Assembly: GCA_003117195.1 (NCBI GenBank)
Contig: BDSI01000038.1
Span: forward strand, 682,001 to 746,000
DNA: 64,000 bases
Source: Eudorina sp. 2006-703-Eu-15
Lineage: Eukaryota > Chlorophyta > Chlorophyceae > Chlamydomonadales > Volvocaceae
Reading direction: 5' to 3'
Made by a program: the position numbers and the translations under genes. The notes beneath the pieces were generated by a model. That model was not told the origin of the DNA. It was given only the letters and a program-made list of their open reading frames with translations, and did no database searches. Below, piece by piece: positions 1 through 11,200 of this stretch. How positions within the stretch are numbered: position 1 is the first letter of the stretch; the number at the start of each line of letters is the position of its first letter.

Positions 1-3000
1 ATGGGCAGGAATGCTAGCAAGTGGCCTTCACCAATCCCACCTTGAGCTTACAACTTGTTCCGCGGCCAACCGCTCCCGATCAACCAATTCCTGCTCCAGG
101 GCCTCAACCCGCTCCTTGCTCGCCTGGTGCTGCTGTACGTAAAGGCTCAGCAGGGCGCAGTCCTGCAACACGGGACACAGGTCGAAATCTTTACCTTCCG
201 TACAGACTGCACAATGTCGGCGACAAGCAGTCGCTTGCGGTACACCACCCAACCTGCGGCGGTAGAGACGCCATGATACGCTCCAAGCTGCGACCCATAT
301 CAGTGTCAGCCTCCTGGCATTCGTTGTCCTCTTCTGGGATATAATCCGAAACGACGCTGTCTGCGGCAGCACGTGAAGGGCAAGGCCGACCTCTATTCAG
401 CTAGATGGCTTGGTGAGGAGCACAGGACCACCTAATGGCAGTATTGTTAAGACACACTTACGTTCGCGTCGGCGACGTTGCGGAGTAGGTCCCTCAGCAC
501 CGTCTTCGTCGTCTTCGTCCTCCTCGGCCAGCACGCTCAGCCCAGCGGTGACTTTCGACTGGCCAGCGCCATCCAGGCGCGAGTGGCACCGCTTCCTATG
601 GGACGGTGGTCCTGTGCCTGCATACCATTAGGCCCAAATCAACATCCTGGCCTTTTCCTTACGTACGCTACGCTCGTGTATTGGTGCTCGCAATTCAGTA
701 ACTGTACTGTAAAACAAAGAGCGATAGACCAAGCTGTACCAACCGCATATGGACATACCCGAGTTGGTCGGCGTCTGGTTCGCTTCCGAGGTTGCCTCCG
801 ATGGCATCTCCCACGCACTTTTGCCTGGACACCAGGTTTCTCTGCGGTTTTGCTTGCGTAAGCCGCCTTCGGTGGTGTCCTTCTGGGGCTTGAAGAACAG
901 CTTCTTTGTGTTCTCAGCCTGCAATGTGGTTGTTTCCGCGAACGAGTAAGCGTAACGCTGTAGGAAACATGTCCGTGATGGGAAACGCGGGGAGAACGTG
1001 AGGTGGTGGGATGAGGTAAGAACGATCATCGCAAACGATCATCGCATTCACATCTACGTCAGCGCGCGAAACGCTTGCTGACCTCCTTCTGGGCCCGTTC
1101 GGCAAGCTGAAGCGCCTGCTCCTTCTCTTGCTCCCTTTCCTGCAGCTGCACCTGCAAGAGGTCCTTCTCCTGCTCAGCTCGCAAGAGTTGTGCGCGTAGC
1201 CCAAGGACCTCCCCACCGGAGCACGCACCCCTGCAAGCCAGGTCATCCACATTCACGTTGAAGAACGGCATGCAGGGAGGCGCTTTCCGTACGACTTGGA
1301 CGGCGATACATTTGCAATGTAAATTGGTGAGCCACACCCAGCGCCCATGGTAGACAGCAGCTGGCAGGTGAGCCCACGTGGTGCATTCAGCTAACATCTT
1401 ACCCCTCTCCGGCAGCAAGCCTCTTCCTCAGCTCCTCAATCTCTTTCGCCTGTCGCACCAGCACGGCTCTGTCCGACAACACCTCGTTGACGCTGGCATT
1501 GTTAACGACACTCTTAGCGCGGCAGGCGAAACGCAGCGTGATGTGGCTCTCCTCCGAGTGACAGGCCGCCGGCGTCATGGCGCAAATGATTGCCGTCTTG
1601 GCGTTGCCACCCAGAGACGGCTGCAGGATTCGCGTGAGCTTGCTGTCGCGGTACGGGATGTGGCTGCCTGCACGCGGTGACGCAAATGTCAGGGTCGCAA
1701 TACAGCCGTTAAGACAAAACTAACCGGTCGCGGTCGTGTTTAAGGCAGTGAGTATAACCCACCCGCCGCCAAGGCGCCCTCGCTAAGCTTGTTGATGACA
1801 TTCCCGAGCGTGAGCAAGCTCTTGTTGATTGCGGTGCCTTCCTTCATACGGATGCCCTCTGCGCCAGTCTTCGCTACGCGCTCCGAACCCGCCAAGTCGA
1901 CCAACGTCAGGGCCGACACGAGGACGGCGCCGGCATCATCACTCTCCGCGTCAATGGCCCTGCTCTCCACAACCTACATGTGCAGCGAACAATGACCAAG
2001 GTGGGTTCCAACCCAGTTGCGGTATGAGATTGTCTAAATCGACCTATTCCATACAGCACGTGGTGCATTCCGCATGCTTTGAGGAACCATCACTCCAAGG
2101 CAACTAGATTACAACGCAGGCTTATGTGATATGACATCTGCATGAAGGTCGGCAGGCTCCTGCTGGCTGGGGGTCACGTATCGCCGTCGCACCATTCGGA
2201 AGATGGTGTGTGATCGGCTGCTCTTCTCATTCATCTTCGTGGAGCCGACGTGCCGGTTGACCTCTCCCGTCTCCAGAAGCTGCAGAACCTGCTCAGGGCT
2301 GGAGATAATCTCCTCACGCAGGCCGCACACATACGGGCCACTCTCTGGGCTCTCGCGAATCGCCAGCTTCTCGTTCTCCGGAGCCAGCAGGTCATTGATG
2401 TCCTCGTTGTAAATCTACAGGCAGCGTACAAGCACGGAAGGCCTTAAGGGGTTGTTGAACTGGGTTGCAGCCCAGTTCCGTGGTTGCAGGACCCATGCTT
2501 ACCGGAAACTTGCCTCTAAACTCGCACACGACCATCCCTCACCTCCATATACGACATACGGATGAGGAACTCACGCGCCTCGTCCGCCTCAATCAGCCGG
2601 AAAGCTTCGGCGACAGCCAATGGAGTGATTCCGGGGCTCTCGGGCGTGCCGCGCATGGTATGGGTTTTCCCGCTGCTCGTCTGGCCGTAGGCGAAGACGG
2701 TGCTGTTGAAGCCCTTAATCATCTTCTGGATAAGGCCTTGCGTCGTGACCTCATAAATTTTCTCGGTGGTCCAGCCCGGCCCGAAGACATTGTCCAACAC
2801 ATATTTGGTCCGGTCTCTGGTGGGCTCCAGCTGCGAAATGCTGTTACCATCGATCTTCCAAGCGAAACTCTGTCCTGAATTCTCTTCCTGCTTATTGAGC
2901 GGCCTGACTCGCACGCTCACACTGCGACTCACGGAGCGGAGCAGTGGTGAGGGGATTACCTTAAGACCAGTTTGTTGGACAGCATAAGTACCTTATATTC

Positions 3001-3005
3001 TCCAT
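1..3005 (-). CDS. Kinesin-7 (CENP-E/NACK-like) motor, 3' end beyond the left edge
   Basis: Plus-end-directed microtubule motor with an N-terminal motor domain. Exons read from the right: 2992-3005 (only 14 nt, codes MENI), 2543-2921 ([10 protein letters not shown]-loop [10 protein letters not shown]), 2193-2414 (YNEDINDLL, switch [13 protein letters not shown]), 1763-1973 (switch [31 protein letters not shown]), 1403-1667 ([45 protein letters not shown]). These motifs in this order, with the SYME-IYNE junction, are typical of kinesin-7. Further left are coiled-coil exons near 1075-1208 ([19 protein letters not shown]), a basic exon near 770-930, an acidic EEDEDDEDG stretch near 490-600 and another coil near 60-150 ([17 protein letters not shown]). 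The tail exon borders are not resolved and the stop is not in the window. Kinesin-7 proteins act in spindle, phragmoplast or phycoplast function; which applies here is not shown. Confidence 0.93.
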
Positions 3006-3376
3006 TTGTTCACTGCCGAGAGAAATAGTCGAGCCCGGCGGCCTGTAAGCTAAGACGTCAATAAACGCATTCTTTTAACGTTGGTTGAAAAAGGGTTGCG
3101 AGTATGGTATGACAGAACGAGTAGGTTAACGCTAGAAACCTCAGCCCTAAGCGGATGCCAAAGGAAAAGAGCTGCTTTCCAACTTTCGTCCTGTCGTATA
3201 TTCAAAATTGGGTTCCACCCTACCGGTTACCTGGTCCACGAAAAATCCTACAAATAAGCAGGAGATATACATCTTCTGCTGCACACACCCATGGCGGCGC
3301 TTCCCTAAGCGGTTTTGCTGCGGGTGAACGCATTCCATCCCCACTGCTCGAAAGCATCTCGAGCGCTGCTTCTACA

Positions 3377-4872
3377 ATGAAATTAGTATCTACGAATAGC
3401 GCATACGCGCCCTTTAGTTACGCTCGTGTCGCTGATAGGCGTTATCGGCTTGGCCAACGTCGTTGCCAGGCGCAGCACGGAGTTCGCGGACGCCGGCTGG
3501 CCGCGCTGCCCAATCTGCCAGACATTTCCCATGTGAGCGTCTTATCGTGATCATCGCCTGGGTTTGTTGCGGAAGCTCATTGGACACACCCAACAGGTTG
3601 TTCCTACCCTTCGGGCTAACCGAATGTCCGCATGCACTGCGGCGATTCTCTCTTCCACGTGTTTGTCTAAGCAGTTGGTGGGCCACCCAGGCGTGACAAC
3701 GGGCGTGCTATGCAATAGCGCCGTCTTTGCACTTGGGTACAAGGTGCTGCGAAAGGGTCTCACGCCCTTGGGCGTTGCACATGCGTGGTTCTTGGGTGCG
3801 AGCGTATTCGCCGCATTCGGCCTTGGCGGTTACGTCCTGGTGTGCCTCTACTTCATCTTTGGCACCCTGGTAAGGCTCGCACGGTGGCATGGCTTTGAAT
3901 GTGGGCGGATTTGGCTGCTTGCCGTCATACTAAACCGCGCGGTTTCTGTAAACCGTTGCGAAGGGTTGACTGACAGGAAAGGTCCTACCCAGGTCACCAA
4001 AATCAAGCTGGAGCAGAAGCAGAAGGAGGGCATCGCAGAAGCACGATCTGGCCAGCGAGGCCCGGTATGTACCTTCCCCGATTCGCCAGGTCATTTCACG
4101 ATGCTTGTCAGTACTTTTTTGGATTGTTCTCCAGCTTGTGCTTGAGCGAAGGCTTGTAGCCAGCACATCGAAATGTCCTGCCTATAACCCGCGCATGCAG
4201 AGCAGCGTCTGGGGCTCGGGCATCGCGGGTGTGGCGTGCGCATTGCTGGCGCTGCTCACCGGCAACTTCGACATCTGGCAGGTTAGTCGGCTGTGAGTAT
4301 TCGGTCACGACGCAACCGCCACGTCATGTCTCCCAAAACATCGTGCCCCGCTTGAATTCGGCAGATCGGGTTCGTAGCAAGCTTCTGCAGCAAGCTTTCT
4401 GACACGGTGTCCAGCGAAGTTGGAAAGGCTTATGGCAAGACGACCTACCTGATCACCACCTTCCAGCTAGTGTCGCGCGGTACCGAGGGTGCCGTTAGCC
4501 TCGAGGGGACGGCTGCTGGCGCGGTTGCGGCAGTCCTATTTGCGGTGACTGCGCTGGTGATTGGCCAGGTACGTAGACGCTGGGTACACGCTTACCGCTG
4601 GGTGGATATGAGTCTTAAATCTGTGTTGTGGCCTTACCCTGTGCTGCGTAATTGAGTCCGAACTTCACCTGCTCGTACAGGTACCTGATGTGTCCTCCGC
4701 TTGCGTAGTGGCTGCCGCGGCCACTGTTGCCAACCTTGCCGAAAGCTACTTGGGCGCATCCGTCCAAGGACGCGTTTCCTGGTTAAACAATGATCTGGTC
4801 AACATGCTTCAAATCAGCCTGGCAGCAACTGTGGCCACAGTGACGCATCTCGTTCTGCATCAGGCAGCCTGA
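3377..4872 (+). CDS. VTE6: Phytyl-phosphate kinase VTE6 (DUF92/TMEM19 family), plastid
   Basis: Membrane kinase that phosphorylates phytyl-phosphate to phytyl-diphosphate, feeding phytol from chlorophyll turnover into tocopherol and phylloquinone synthesis at the plastid envelope. Six exons: 3377-3532, 3597-3869, 3993-4064, 4201-4281, 4365-4568, 4681-4872, giving about 325 residues. The first 80 or so residues are rich in Ser, Arg and Ala and look like a transit peptide. Family signatures follow in order: NSAVFALGYKVLRKGLTPLG, YFIFGTLV-TKIKLEQKQKEG, RGP-SSVWGSGIAG, GFVASFCSKLSDTVSSE, GKAYGKTTYLITTFQLV, RGTEGAVSLEGTAAG, and SWLNNDLVNMLQISL near the C terminus. The start at 3377 is chosen because that exon ends CAT-gtgagc in phase with the acceptor at 3596; an in-frame ATG at 3155 is an alternative. 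Divergent from the kinesin, with about 370 bp between starts. Confidence 0.94.
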
Positions 4873-5893
4873 CGTCTGGGATGCAGTACACATGCCAGAC
4901 AGAGTTCTGTTGCCATTGACGGCGTTGCAGTACTCAAACAGTTGTATGGCAAAGCCATGCCAACGAAGAACGTTAAAAATCCGTTACTGCGCGTGGAGCT
5001 ATTCATGCATTTTCGCTGCCCGTGGCTGCAGGGAGGTCGCGACAGGTGTGAATGCTCTTCACCCATGATACATTGTGCTTTGCTCTAAAGAAAGCACACC
5101 GCGCCCACATAAACGTCCAGAGAAACCTCGCTTCTTCAATGCGGTCATGATCTACCATACCAAGTGTGACATGCAACCGTCGCTAGGAGCGTGGCTCGCA
5201 GCTCGACTTGTGCATTCGCAGACCGGCGCCGTGTCAGTCCGAAGCGGTTTGCTCGGGTATCGCGAGCGATTCCGGCCATGGGCCCCTCACATGTAACCAT
5301 CATCCTTGCAAAACCACCAGAAGACATTCCGCAGCGACGCACCGTGGTGATCCCCGACCGAAGCCGCAAACTCTGCACGACAGGCGTGGCACGTTCAGCA
5401 CGCACGTGACCAGCTCCGTCCTTGCTCGCTCTCGAATTTCAGCACAACCGCACGCACGTCTATGCCAGCAAACCCAGTGCCCACAATTGTTTCATCAGTC
5501 CAGCCGATCGAGTCACGCTTGCACGAGTGCGCGTTATGCCAGTGGGAGATCCGACGGCGCGACGACATGCCAGACGCCTTTTCAAGCAACTCCAGCGCAT
5601 GCTTGTCGGAATGCCGCCGCAGCCACTGCTGCACTGGCCCGCTCAACCTCTCCTTTGTCATCTACATGCTACACACCTATCGGACACACTGCGCCGAGGC
5701 CCAGTTTCTGAAAATGCCCTGCTTGACGCTGGAGTTCTTCGGAGCCCTCAACCTGCGAATGCTGCGTCACTCGTGACCCGCACCCCAACGTGGACCGGCC
5801 GCTAGATGGTACAAGGAATTAGTCCACATTAGCCCGACTGCATTCTCGCCCTTACCACGAAAAATACGGGCTTGACACGGACCTGTGCACACT
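4873..5893. other. Stretch between VTE6 and UBC2, no supported gene
   Basis: Both neighbours end here (convergent), so most of it is probably 3' UTR. Several overlapping open frames of 90-170 codons exist on both strands at 5145-5805. None shows a recognisable domain, and they overlap each other, so none is called. Confidence 0.5.
5292..5296 (+). terminator. Candidate TGTAA polyadenylation signal for VTE6
   Basis: TGTAA, the usual volvocine poly(A) signal, lies about 420 nt after the VTE6 stop and is the first plus-strand copy seen after it. A pentamer can occur by chance; 3' reads would settle it. Confidence 0.35.
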
Positions 5894-6754
5894 TCAGCTC
5901 GCGGCCGCCTCCTCGGGTGGCACATCCTCAACCCAGGATGCCTCCACCACTTCCCGCACACGCCGGTTGTACTCGCGTCTGAATCGGGATGGAAAGGACA
6001 GGCGCTCATTTGACCGATGCTGCTGAGCAGGCACGCGTCACAGATATAAGGTAACAAGGCTGAGCGAACGCCTCAGAGAGAAGGTACCACAGGCAGATAT
6101 GGGCTAACAAGGCTGAGCTTAACGCCCCAGGGGCAAGGTACCAAGGGCAGACCGAACTCTACATCAACTACAGCATAACCGTGCGCGCAAAACACACACC
6201 TGTTTTCGTTATAGAGCCGTGCGGCCTCCCCGTTCGCAGGGGAATTCGGGTTGGGATCGGACAGGAGGCTCTGCAACGTGGTGTCGCGGCCCCAGTCGGA
6301 GGGGTGATTAATGCCCAATTCAAGCATTCAGTGCCTGCATTGCTACATACCACACGCTGATACCTGGATGGAGGTCAGGATCGCAGCCACATCGTAAATC
6401 GGGCTCCACTGGTTCTGCAAGATGTCCAGGCAAATGCTCCCGTCCGCGTACACGTTAGGGTGGAACAATTTGGACTTGAACTTCACCGTAGGAGCCTTGT
6501 TTGGATACTCCTCAGAGAACTCCATCGTTAATTTGAATGTACCTGCGTTCGAGAACAAACTCAAACCCCGAGGGTGGTCGCCACTCACATGAACGAGCCT
6601 CACCGCCATCCCAAGGCGTGTCCTCTGGGCCAAATATAACACAATTCCAGAGCATAATGTTCTCTGGGTTAGGGCTGCCATTGACGCCTTGCGGAGGATC
6701 CGAACTCAACCGACGAAAATCCCGCATCAAACGCTTCCGAGCTGGAGTGCTCAT
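5894..6754 (-). CDS. UBC2: Ubiquitin-conjugating enzyme E2, UBC2/RAD6 type
   Basis: E2 that takes ubiquitin from E1 and, in the RAD6 family, works with Bre1/HUB1-type E3s to monoubiquitinate histone H2B and with RAD18 on PCNA after DNA damage. Exons: 6604-6754, 6364-6542, 6200-6270, 5894-5978, adding to 486 nt or 161 residues. The start [16 protein letters not shown] is the near-invariant RAD6 N terminus. Other landmarks are [28 protein letters not shown], the HPN turn FHPNVYADG, the active-site Cys88 in [33 protein letters not shown] and [15 protein letters not shown]. Land-plant UBC2 stops just after this Trp; here about ten more residues ([11 protein letters not shown]) give a short acidic tail. 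All four junctions keep frame. Its 5' end faces the reductase gene across 1.5 kb. Confidence 0.97.
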
Positions 6755-8237
6755 TGTGTCACACGGAATTGTTTACCGGCGGCCGGCGCCCGCTGACGTC
6801 CTGTGCCGTCCTCGTTTCACGACTGGTTCGTCGGCCGCACACTATGGCTCGTTGGTGCCCTTAATACAATTGATGTATCCTCACTACAATTGATATCCTG
6901 GCTAGGCCGGGGCTGGCTGTCACTGGACGGCCAACCCCGTTGTCGTCACAATTTACCGCTGGGAGCAGTCAGTGGCACTCTAAGAGTGTTGTCTGGAAAA
7001 AGAGGTCAACCTTGCGTTAATTAATAATAATTGTTACAGGCATAAGATGGCAGCTGCAAGACAAACGCAGTGGGACGAGCGCAGGTGTACGGGCGCTCCT
7101 GCCCACAAAGGCAGCGGCGCAGCGCACAGCGTCCCCGCAAACATAAAGTTGCAGAAGCGCTTTGGACAGGAGTATTTTCAGCGAGAAAATCTTCCTCAAT
7201 GTTATATCCAACAGAGGTGACAGCCGCACGCTGAGGGCAAGAGGGCTCCCCTTCAGCTCCCCGAGCTCCAGCATTGAAGTCCTCCGCGCTCGCCTGAGTG
7301 TTCCCCCGAGAGAAATCCATGTTGTTTCTACTTGTCCTATCATATATCCCGGGTGCTCGCACAGCAGACCTTCCCCAAAAAGCGCACAATATGACACGTG
7401 AAACTCGAAACATTCATTGCGGGGACAGTATTGGGTTTCCGGGCATGCTAAACGTATGCTTCAAGATGGCAGGATAAGTTGTCTTGATGGCGGTTAACGT
7501 GTTCCGCACCTGACGTGCATCGACGGGTCCTGCGGGGCAAGTATTGCCGCCCTCGCAGACGTGCGCTGCCAAACACGTCCCATCGACAAGAGCCGTAGCC
7601 TCGCGAGGTTCGTCAGCCGCATGCAAGATACGTTTCGATGCAACCATTACACGCAAAGATTAGCTTGGGCTTAGGCGGGTGCGATTCAAGGAGTGCGCCT
7701 GTCCAGCAAACCTACGGGCCTGCTGCGCAGGACACACACAGCAAGGCACACGGCTGCCAGCACGTGCCCTGCGGGCAACCCGAAGATTTTGGCAAGGCTT
7801 ACGAGCAAACAGCACAGCGGACGGTGCTAGTGGTTCTGCGATCCCGTTTCTTCGGGTAGCAGTCGAGCAGTGCGCCTGGGAACGCGGTACGGCAGGGGCA
7901 TCCCACAACGCACAACTTAAATCACCGTAACGCCAATCGATATCATTCATGGACACTTTGCGCAGGTTTTACACGCCCGCACCAATCGTTGCAATGAAAG
8001 CGAAGGCAGGGTCATCGCGGGATGCGAGTGCCTGGCCAAGGTTCAACGTGCTCCCTCATATTGTTCAGAAAAATTGGGTAATATGAGGGAAGTTAAGTTG
8101 AACAGCATCAAAAAGTGACGCTTCAGTTTCCCAAGCTGCAATTCACTTTTGTAGGCGTTTTGCCGTACAAGATTATTATTACTTCTATTTCCTTTCAGAG
8201 AGCTTTATTGTGTACTTGCATCCCAGAGATCGCAGCC
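6755..8237. other. Divergent intergenic region between UBC2 and enoyl-ACP reductase
   Basis: Holds the 5' flanks of both neighbours. Minus-strand open frames at 7414-7656 and 7660-7956 (80 and 98 codons) lie next to each other; the first, with stretches such as VRNTLTAIKTTYPAILKHT, has plausible coding character, but no family was recognised and no convincing splice chain joins them. A small unknown gene is possible and is not called. Confidence 0.4.
8041..8103. promoter_or_regulatory. Nested inverted repeat upstream of the enoyl-ACP reductase
   Basis: Inner arms CCCTCATATT (8053-8062) and AATATGAGGG (8080-8089) are perfect complements around a 17-nt loop. Outer arms GTTCAAC (8041-8047) and GTTGAAC (8097-8103) are also perfect complements. 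It lies about 135 nt upstream of the start codon, in the promoter or 5' UTR. Function unknown; could be a palindromic factor site or a transposon footprint. Confidence 0.45.
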
Positions 8238-11200
8238 ATGGCCCTGAAGAGTGCTGTCCGCATTCAGCGTGCTGCGGCCACCCGCAGTGATGCCATAATG
8301 GCCGCGCTGCCGGCTGCGCGAGTCAGCACTCGCCCAGTTGCCTCGCTGTGCGCGCCGCTGCAGTTCACCTCTACTCGGCAGTCTGCCTTCGCTAAAAGTG
8401 CTGTTCGGAATGCTGGTGCCGGTCGCGCGTTGAGCGTCAAGGTCGCGGCGGTGAACGGCTCGGGCCTTAAGGTGGACCTGCGCGGTGAGTTTGCTGTCCG
8501 CGGGCGTTACCAGCACAATTGCAAAATCGTGGTCATTACAGGACAATTCGACCGACTGCAGGCAAGAAGGCCTTCATTGCGGGCGTTGCCGATGACCAGG
8601 TGCGCATTTGCTTGCACAACGCATCGTGCATCCGCACCGTCACCTCATGAGAACAACGATGTCGACAATAAAACCTTCCTTCATGTTTGTAGGGTTTCGG
8701 ATGGGCCATTGCCAAGGCGCTGGCGGAGGCTGGCGCTGAGATCTCCTTGGGCGTTTGGGTGAGCCCCTTGCTGTTCAGGCATGCTAGCCGCCTTACCATA
8801 TGCTCTTAAACGACGCATTTATTGTGAAGGGCCAACCACAGCACCGACCCATTGTGGTGCAAGGGATGTGCGGAAGGGGTAGGCCGCCTGTGGAGAAACA
8901 TCCCACTGAGGGCGTTCGCGATCCCCATGCCTTGGCTGCTCAACCTCGCTTGACGGAATTCACCGGCGCTGGCCGTGTCCCCCCTGTCCATGCTACATTT
9001 GAGCCTTGAGAGCCGTCGGGGTGGGAGTGAGGGGGGGTGAGGGGCCCCGGGACGGGGTCAACCCGGCATGCGCACGAACCCGGCGAAGGGACGATTGGAG
9101 CCCGAACCCGTTCCCACCTCGATTCGATCCCTCTCTCTCCCCACCCCGCCCCTCATGTCCTCCGCAGGTGCCCGCCCTGAACATCTTCAAGAACAGCCTG
9201 GAGAAGGGCAAGTTCGATGAGAGCCGCAAGCTGTCGGACGGCTCGCTGATGACCTTCAGCCACATCTACCCGATGGACGCCGTCTTTGACACCATGGCGG
9301 ACGTGCCGGAGGAGGTGAGCAGCCCTCCCCCCCTGACCGGCACCGCCCCTGGGCACCCACCCACCTCACCCCGTGTTGCTGCTGCTGCTCGAGGGCCCTG
9401 TCCGGATCCGGGCACCGCCGTTCAACACGAGTCGGCGCCCCGTTGCAGGCCTCGCCGCGGTCGCAGCTGCAGTCGGTGCGCAATCGACTTGCGCGGCTCA
9501 CGGTTGCATGCCCGACCGTTCCGTCGTTCATTCAGTCACCCATTGATTCACTCATCGTACATTCAGTCATTCATTCAGTTGGTTGCACCCTCCGTGGGAG
9601 GCACCATGGCCATGGCCGTGGGAGGCACCATGCCCTGGCACTGCTGCGGTTGGGGAAAACTCGGCTCGCCGCCGCTAGGTCGCCCGCTTGACGTGTCCGT
9701 GGCCGGTTGACCGGGTGGGGTGGAGGCTCTCGACCTACGGTATCCGAGGAGGAGGACCGGTGTCTAGCGACCACATCCCAATGCCCGAATCCGTCCGTGG
9801 GGAGGCGGTGGGTTGACGCCGTCGCCGGCTCTGTCTATTGCTCCCGCAAAGGGGGGGGGGGCGGCCCATTCCTGGAGCCGCTCGGGAACCTCGTGTGCTG
9901 TGCGGCACCCGACCATTTAAAAACGTGAACGGGTGATTAGGGTGTGTGGGGGTTGACTTGAGTCGGCTGGGTCCAGCGCTGACCTGCGTAACCTGCGCTC
10001 GGGTCTGTCGGTCGGTCGGTCGGTCGGTTGCGCCCCCGGCAGGTCGCCGCCAACAAGCGCTACGCGGGCAACAAGAACTGGACGGTGGCCGAGGTGGCCG
10101 AGTGCGTCAAGGCGGACAGCGGCAAGATTGACATCCTGGTAAGGGGCTACAGGGGACGGCCGTGAGGGCTGCCCCCGGCGGGACGGGGTGGGCAGTCGGG
10201 GAACGTTGGCGACCGCGGAGGACGACACGGGGGGACGACACGGGGCGACGACACGGGGGGACGACACGGGGGAGGCCACGCTGTTGTGGACATCGTCGTC
10301 CGAGGGGCCCAAGGGATGCCCCTGACTGACGGCACCGCCAGGACGGCACGCGGGGATCGCCAGATGAGGACGGAAGAGGGATGGGCGTCAGTTGCAGCGG
10401 TGGGCTTGCAGAGACAGGACACGGCCACGGAACAAGGGTGAAACCGACGGGTCAACATGGCAGCGTGATGAGTCGTGGCGGCCGTGGGGCGGGGACTCGC
10501 GCATGCATATGGCATGTGGATTCTTCCCGCCAAGGGGGACCCTCTCATGCGACGAACCGCGCGCGGGCATCCCGGCCATTATGACGACAACGCTGATTCT
10601 GATCCAGCTGAGGAACCACTGCTGCGGCTGGCACCGCTGCGGGGCACCACCTCGTTGAGAGGGTTGTTGCGGACAGCGCCGCGGTCGATGGAGGGAGGGA
10701 GGGAGCTGTGTCGCTGTGCGGCCGCTGTGCCGCGAGCGCGAGGACGCCTTCTTCCACCACCATTCGGAGACAAATGCGTTCTCCCTCTCTCGCACTGCTT
10801 CCCCGCTCCCTCCCTCTCCCTCTCCCTGCCTCTGGCGCGATCGCTCCGTTCCACCGGCAATCGCATGCGCTGCGGCGAGGGTTCGACGGGTTGCGTGAGG
10901 GCTTGGTGGGAAGCCAGGGTGGGCGGGGAGCACGTCGGCGCACATCATGTCACTGTTTAACGTCCAGTCGCATCACGCCGACCTCGGCTCCTGGACTCCT
11001 GGTGGTTGCTGACGAGGGGCCGAGGGAAGGTAACGGTCGGTCGCCTCCGTCCGCTGCCGCAGATCCACTCCCTGGCCAACGGCCCCGAGGTGATGAAGCC
11101 GCTGCTGGAGACCTCGCGCAAGGTAGGGGGGCATGGGGGTGGGGCCGGGGCCGGGGCGATGAGGGCCGGGAGGGGGTGGGCCGGGAGGGGCCGCAGTTCA

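Noticed and set aside
5145..5805. Overlapping 90-170 codon frames between VTE6 and UBC2
   Set aside because: Compete with each other on both strands, no domain, and lie in presumed 3' UTRs.
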